Shown here piece after piece: positions 13,669 through 17,857 of a stretch of 17,857 bases of DNA. This stretch comes from Candidatus Pacearchaeota archaeon (GTDB lineage Archaea > Nanobdellota > Nanobdellia > Pacearchaeales > GW2011-AR1), in assembly GCA_016784085.1 (NCBI GenBank), contig JADHVH010000010.1:1-17857 (forward strand), in the 5' to 3' direction. The first letter of the stretch is position 1; the number at the start of each line of letters is the position of its first letter. The translations under genes were made by a program, and so were the position numbers. The notes beneath the pieces are model-generated. The model was not told where the DNA came from. It was given only the letters and a program-made list of their open reading frames with translations, and did no database searches.

Positions 13669-14627
13669 TTTAGTTTTTTGAATTTAGCTAAGAAAAATCC
13701 TTCAGTATTATTATCTTGAGGATAGACTCTGCAAGAATATTTTACATCTTCTAAATATTCTTTGTCTTTCCATTTCAAAATTCCAGATCTTGGATTTAAT
13801 GGTAGTTTAATTTTTTGAATTTCAATTGAATCTCCAAATTCCCTTAAAAAATAATCAATTACTTCTTCGTTTTCTTCAGGAGAATGAGTGCAAGTACTAT
13901 AAACAATTTCTCCACCTACTTTAAGAAGATCAAAAGAAGTTCCTAAAAGCCCTTTTTGAATTTTTGATAAATTAAATACATTTTTTATATTCCACATTTG
14001 ATATGTTTTGGGAGTGCTTCTTAAAGTGCCTTCTCCAGAACAGGGGGCATCTATTAGAATTTTATCAAATAAAAAATTAAATTTTTTTAATCTTCTAGTA
14101 AGTATAAATCCATCTCTTTTTGTTAAGATTGTATTTGTAACTCCACATCTTTCTAGATTTGAAGCTAAAATTCTTAATCTTCCAAGACTAGCATCATTTG
14201 CAATAATTGTTCCAGTATTATTCATTTGGGAAGCTAATTGAGTTGTTTTACTTCCAGGAGCTGCACAAAGATCAAGGATAGTTTGATTTGGTTTTGGATC
14301 TAGAGCAATAATAGGCAACATACTTGCAAGTTCCTGAATATAATAATATCCCATTAAATGTTCTAATGCTCTCCCCAATTCTCCTGGTTGGAGATCATTT
14401 TCAATAACCATTATATCCTTATGGTCTTTGAAAGGATGGCTTATTTTCCAACCTTTTTGTTCTAATCTTTTTTTTAAATTTTCAGGAGAAATTTTAAGTT
14501 TATTACATCTTATTGATCTTACTGGAAGTTTCTTCAAAATTTTATCATATTCTTCAAAATCTTTTCCAAGTAGTTCCTTCATTCTTTCAATAAAAAGTGG
14601 TTTTGGATTTGGTTTTATTCTACTCAT
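13665..14627 (-). CDS. RsmB/NSUN-family RNA (cytosine-5) methyltransferase
   Basis: The 320-residue enzyme transfers methyl from S-adenosylmethionine to C5 of cytosine in tRNA or rRNA. The SAM motif is LDLCAAPGSKTTQLA (118-132). The two family cysteines are present: C196 in DAPCSGEG and C246 in STCTHSPEENE, which act in release and nucleophilic attack. An N-terminal RsmF/Nop2-type helical domain (1-80) precedes the fold, and NTEGFFLAKFKK closes it. No C-terminal PUA domain is attached; a PUA-like protein is encoded two genes downstream. It overlaps the TVP38-like gene upstream and the kinase gene downstream by four bases each. Its exact target (tRNA or rRNA position) cannot be told from sequence. 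Confidence 0.92.
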   Translation of the reverse strand: MSRIKPNPKPLFIERMKELLGKDFEEYDKILKKLPVRSIRCNKLKISPENLKKRLEQKGWKISHPFKDHKDIMVIENDLQPGELGRALEHLMGYYYIQELASMLPIIALDPKPNQTILDLCAAPGSKTTQLASQMNNTGTIIANDASLGRLRILASNLERCGVTNTILTKRDGFILTRRLKKFNFLFDKILIDAPCSGEGTLRSTPKTYQMWNIKNVFNLSKIQKGLLGTSFDLLKVGGEIVYSTCTHSPEENEEVIDYFLREFGDSIEIQKIKLPLNPRSGILKWKDKEYLEDVKYSCRVYPQDNNTEGFFLAKFKKLK

Positions 14628-15298
14628 TTTTTAATAATATTCTCCATAAATTTTTCTAATTTTTGTCTTTTTAAATATATAATTATTGATAAGATCATCA
14701 TCGCTAAAAATAATATTAAAGCAAAGACTGAGTTTTGGCTTGCTAATCCAGCTCCAACTAAACTAAGTACAATAAATCCTGGAAGTCTCCCAATAGCAGA
14801 AACAAGAATTAAATTTTTAATTTTAATATTTGTTAAACCTGCAATATAACAGATTAAATCATCTGGTAGACTTGGGAGAAGATAAATTAAGAATAGTACT
14901 GGTAAACCTTTTTGTTTGATTATTTTATCAAATTTATTTAAAGTTTTTTTATTAACAACTTTTTCAACAAAAGGACGCCCTAATTTTCTTGCCAAATAAA
15001 ACGCAATAAAAGAACCAATGATTAATCCAATCATGCTCTAAATCAATCCAAAAAACCCTCCAAAAATATATCCTCCTGCTAATCCTGCTACCTGTCCTGG
15101 AATCGGGGCAAATAAAACTTGTAAAGCTATAATTAAAATAAATATTATTGGAGCTAATATTCCAAAATCTAAAACAAATGATTTAATTTTATCTGGACTA
15201 GAAAATAGGTTTGTAAGAGGTTGCCAAAAAATAATTATTAAGGTGGTTAATAATACTAGAAAAAGAATAAAATGTATTATTGCTGTTCTTTTTTTCAT
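14624..15298 (-). pseudogene. TVP38/TMEM64 (DedA-like) membrane protein, interrupted by one TAG
   Basis: One frame of 224 codons from ATG 15298 to TGA 14624-14626 is broken only by TAG at 15038-15040 (codon 87). The first part has an N-terminal helix (about residues 7-25) and the signature PIPGQVAGLAGGYIFGGFFGLI. The second continues SMIGLIIGSFIAFYLARKLGRPFVEK, a loop with LLPSLPDDLICYIAG, and two more helices. Together this is a VTT-domain (SNARE-associated/TVP38) membrane protein, a family linked to lipid scrambling and envelope maintenance. Tyr is common at the stop position, one base from TAG. The sequence TAG-AGC-ATG also places an in-frame ATG two codons after the stop, so reinitiation could yield two half-proteins. 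ATG 15298 follows the polB stop by one base, better than the ATG at 15337 inside polB. Confidence 0.78.
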
Positions 15299-15299
15299 A

Positions 15300-17771
15300 T
15301 TAAAATTCACCAAGAGTTGTTTGTTTTTTACCTTCAATTGTTTCTTGAATATTTATATCAAAAACTTGAAAAATATTTTCAACAGCAGGCAATATTTGTT
15401 TATTTAGGTAATAATCTATTTCATAAATTCCCTTTTCATTTGGAAGTTTAACTTTATCTCTTACAAGTTTACTTTTTCCTTCTGTTTCTGCAATATAATA
15501 TTTGATCAAACCCCCTTCATCTATAGGAATTTTTTGTTCTTCCATTTTTTTGGCTGCAAAAACATGTGGTGTTATTGAAAGATATTCTGAAAGAGGTTTT
15601 TTAAGTTGAGTTTTAATAATTAAATCTTCTTTGTCAATTTTTCTATCTTTTAATTTTTGAATAATTGTTTTAATATATTTTAATGATTTTTTCGAATTAC
15701 CTTCTTCTAGAATTTGTTTTATTATTTTGTTTTGAATTTTTCTTGCTAGAGGGCACCAATCTCTTCTAACTGTTTCAAAACCTCTTATTTTTAATTTTCC
15801 TTTTTTATCTAGTAAAGCGTATTTCTTTTTAGCACCAAATTTTCCAGATCTAGTTGTTACCCAAAGCCCTCTTTTAAAAAAATCTTCAAGTTCAAGCTCC
15901 ATTACTCCTGGAAGTTCTGAATTTAATTTTGCTAACAATTCTTTTATTTGTTTTTCAGATTTTGTATTCATTAAAAAAGCAATACTATCAGTATCTCCAT
16001 AGATTACTTCATGTCCTGCTTTTTTTACTTTTTCAATTGTTTCTATGTTAAATTTTCTAACAAAACTTAGAATAGATGCTGAAGATTCTATGGAGAAATA
16101 TCTTGCTCCAAAAAAACCAATATATCCATGAACAGATGCAGATAATAGTTTAAAGGCATTACTTCTAGCCAAAGTTATTTTGTTTGGATTTTTCTTATAT
16201 TCTGCCTTATATTTTTTTCTTTTTTCCAATATTTCTTTTAATAATAAAGGGATAAATCCTTGTTCTTTTGAAAAATAGAACTTCTTTTTTTTACCCTCAT
16301 ATTCTACTTCAGGAGATTCAAAAGAATTTTTTTCTTTTTTAGGAAGAAGAGTTCCCTTGGAAATATTCATGGAAATTATGATGCTGGTATGCATAGATGT
16401 AAAATCAAACATAGCAATATTTTCATAAAGTCCTGGTTTAGGTTCATAAACAAAAGCTCCTTCAACACTTTTCATATGTCTTCTTTTTCCAATATCTTCA
16501 TGAGTAGGTCTTTTTTCAGGAATTTCATTATGTTTTTCTAAATTATGTAAAATATAGTTTTCAACTTGTTTTGATAATCCATTTCTAGAAATATCAAATG
16601 TAGGTTCTTGAATAACTCTTGAAAATTCTAATAGATCTGGCCAAAATTTTTCAAATAGCCCTAAAGTCAAAATAGAATCATGTAAATTATATTCATAATA
16701 GTCTAACCAATCTGAATTTGTTATTTCTGAAGAATGTTTTATTTGAAATTCTTTTTTATTATCTCCTAAAAATTCTTTTGAAACTTCATTTAAAGAAAGT
16801 GTTTCAGATTGCATATATTGGGAATAGGCAGTTCGTATAAACTTTAAAATATCCACATGGGTGATTCCTTTTATTTTTCCAGATAAAACCATTCCTCTTG
16901 AAAATTTGGGGGGAGTTCCATCTAATCCTAAGGGTAGTCTTATCTTTAATTTATCTGCTCTTGCTTTAAGATATGGGAGGTCAAAACCATCTGAATGATA
17001 TCCTACTAAAAAATCTGGAGAATATTTCTTAATGTTTTCTACAAATTTTTCTAAAAGCTCTGATTCATCTTCAACATATTCTACATAATCTGGTTTCTTT
17101 TTTGTTGTTTTTTTCCATGTGATCACTTTCTTAAAATTTTCACCTGCCAAAGAAACCATTAATATTTCTCCACCACCTATTTTTAATCCATCTGTTTCAA
17201 GATCATAGGCCAATACTTTTGGTTTAAATTTTTTATCTTCAATTTCTTTTGAATTTTCTAATTTAAAACATAAATCAACTTCTAAAACAGAGTCAATACC
17301 ACCATATTCTAGAGAATTATTAAGAATTTCTCCAGAGATTTCATACCATCTAAGAGGATTTATCTTTTTTTCAATAATATAATGTGAAACATATCCTAAA
17401 TCATAACCTCTTCTTTTTTCTATTTCTTTAAAATCTAGACTACTAGCAATGGAATGTAAATCTTTATAGTTTGTAGCAAATATTTTTAGAGCTTTTACCT
17501 TTTTACCCATAAACATTTTATCCTTAATTTCTATTTTTTCAACTTTGGTTTTTCTTCCTTTTTCATTTAGTTCTATTTTAGATATTTTTTTAATTAAAGA
17601 ATCAATTTTTTTTGAAGTTATTTTTTCTTTTAATATTGCCCATAAATAATTTGGACAAGAATCAATTATACATACTCTTTTTCCTTTATCATCTCTACCA
17701 ATGATTTTAGCATAATTTTTACCTTCAAAATCAAAGTAATCATAATCAATAGGTATAAAGTTTATTTTCAT
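15300..17771 (-). CDS. polB: Family B DNA polymerase
   Basis: The 823-residue replicative-type polymerase keeps its 3'-5' exonuclease acids: D190 and E192 (AYDLETDG), D264 (GFDLPYL) and Y361/D365 (YNLHDSI). It also keeps its polymerase acids, D456 in motif A and D593/D595 in YGDTDSI, plus dNTP-binding R518 and K541 and the KKKYAL motif (648-653). Unusual residues occur around the nucleotide. Motif A reads DFTSMHTSII (usual SLYPSII), so the steric-gate Tyr is His461 and the Pro is Thr462. Motif B reads KLLSASVHG, with Ala545 for Asn and His548 for Tyr. Exo II has YHSDGFD in place of YNxDNFD. The final residues QTTLGEF (817-823) are a PIP box for PCNA. A TATA box centred 26 nt upstream suggests a leaderless start. 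It heads the operon that runs to map. Confidence 0.95.
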   Translation of the reverse strand: MKINFIPIDYDYFDFEGKNYAKIIGRDDKGKRVCIIDSCPNYLWAILKEKITSKKIDSLIKKISKIELNEKGRKTKVEKIEIKDKMFMGKKVKALKIFATNYKDLHSIASSLDFKEIEKRRGYDLGYVSHYIIEKKINPLRWYEISGEILNNSLEYGGIDSVLEVDLCFKLENSKEIEDKKFKPKVLAYDLETDGLKIGGGEILMVSLAGENFKKVITWKKTTKKKPDYVEYVEDESELLEKFVENIKKYSPDFLVGYHSDGFDLPYLKARADKLKIRLPLGLDGTPPKFSRGMVLSGKIKGITHVDILKFIRTAYSQYMQSETLSLNEVSKEFLGDNKKEFQIKHSSEITNSDWLDYYEYNLHDSILTLGLFEKFWPDLLEFSRVIQEPTFDISRNGLSKQVENYILHNLEKHNEIPEKRPTHEDIGKRRHMKSVEGAFVYEPKPGLYENIAMFDFTSMHTSIIISMNISKGTLLPKKEKNSFESPEVEYEGKKKKFYFSKEQGFIPLLLKEILEKRKKYKAEYKKNPNKITLARSNAFKLLSASVHGYIGFFGARYFSIESSASILSFVRKFNIETIEKVKKAGHEVIYGDTDSIAFLMNTKSEKQIKELLAKLNSELPGVMELELEDFFKRGLWVTTRSGKFGAKKKYALLDKKGKLKIRGFETVRRDWCPLARKIQNKIIKQILEEGNSKKSLKYIKTIIQKLKDRKIDKEDLIIKTQLKKPLSEYLSITPHVFAAKKMEEQKIPIDEGGLIKYYIAETEGKSKLVRDKVKLPNEKGIYEIDYYLNKQILPAVENIFQVFDINIQETIEGKKQTTLGEF

Positions 17772-17792
17772 ATTAATTTAATGAAGATATGT

Positions 17793-17801
17793 TATTTAAA
17801 A
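17793..17801 (-). promoter_or_regulatory. TATA box of the polB operon
   Basis: On the minus strand TTTTAAATA is centred about 26 nt before the polB ATG, fitting a leaderless mRNA. It is the only clear promoter seen for the six-gene minus-strand operon. Confidence 0.52.
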
Positions 17802-17825
17802 TTAAGTTTCTTGATTACAACAATC

Positions 17826-17833
17826 TTTATATA
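17826..17833 (+). promoter_or_regulatory. TATA box of a + strand gene starting at the window edge
   Basis: AATC followed by TTTATATA is centred about 26 nt before an ATG at 17855-17857, the last three bases of the window. The spacing equals that of the leaderless Nudix-like gene, so a divergent gene probably begins here. Its product cannot be seen. Confidence 0.42.
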
Positions 17834-17857
17834 TAATTTTTAGTAAATTTTATCATG

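Noticed and set aside
15299..15337. Start of the TVP38-like protein inside polB
   Set aside because: The ATG at 15298, one base after the polB stop, gives the normal N-terminus; the upstream residues are the polB end in another frame.
1..17857. Genetic code with TGA read as Trp throughout
   Set aside because: Trp codons that I traced are TGG, and TGA ends nreA directly after its PIP box as well as several genes at ATGA overlaps.

Overview
The window reads as a piece of an AT-rich archaeal chromosome, probably from a DPANN lineage (Pacearchaeota/Woesearchaeota-like; this placement is inference). Archaeal markers are dense: an Rpo11 tail, RadB, NreA with a PCNA-binding tail, TopA, TFS-type transcript-cleavage factors, CDC48, type II methionine aminopeptidase, family B DNA polymerase, and a tRNA-Lys without encoded CCA. 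Many starts sit about 25-30 nt behind a TATA box, as in leaderless archaeal transcripts. Only a few genes (nreA, the small membrane protein, the secreted protein) have clear Shine-Dalgarno sites.

Layout. 1-2690 (+): the end of rpo11, a Nudix-like gene broken by one in-frame TGA, radB, then nreA. 2740-4222 (+): a 65-aa two-helix membrane protein with a basic tail, and a secreted Cys-rich protein with two apparent tandem beta domains. 4233-6611 (-): topA, with long Lys-rich N- and C-terminal tails. It is divergent from a small winged-helix regulator (6727-6993, +) of visibly different codon use. 7193-7266 (-): tRNA-Lys(CUU). 7326-8030: two convergent TFS-family zinc-ribbon genes. 8100-8729 (-): a signal peptidase gene broken by one TGA. 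8839-11530 (+): a zinc-ribbon/AbrB-like regulator coupled to cdc48, then a 66-aa orphan. 11799-17771 (-): a tight operon polB - TVP38-like membrane protein (broken by one TAG) - m5C RNA methyltransferase - FlaR-like P-loop kinase - PUA-like protein - map, joined by 1-nt gaps or ATGA overlaps. At the right edge a further + strand gene seems to start at 17855.

The genes cover replication, repair and topology (PolB, RadB, NreA, TopA), transcription (Rpo11, TFS), RNA modification (methyltransferase plus PUA-like partner) and protein maturation or quality control (signal peptidase, MetAP, CDC48). I saw no CRISPR array, insertion sequence, prophage or classical defence locus.

Best second-look items: (i) three otherwise intact genes each carry a single in-frame stop (TGA, TGA, TAG), and in two of them essential residues lie beyond it; (ii) PolB keeps all catalytic acids but has His at both conserved nucleotide-contacting Tyr positions, including the steric gate, and Ala for the motif B Asn; (iii) near-perfect dyads sit over the promoters of the topA/wHTH and AbrB-cdc48 units; (iv) inverted repeats begin at or include the stop codons of several consecutive genes.
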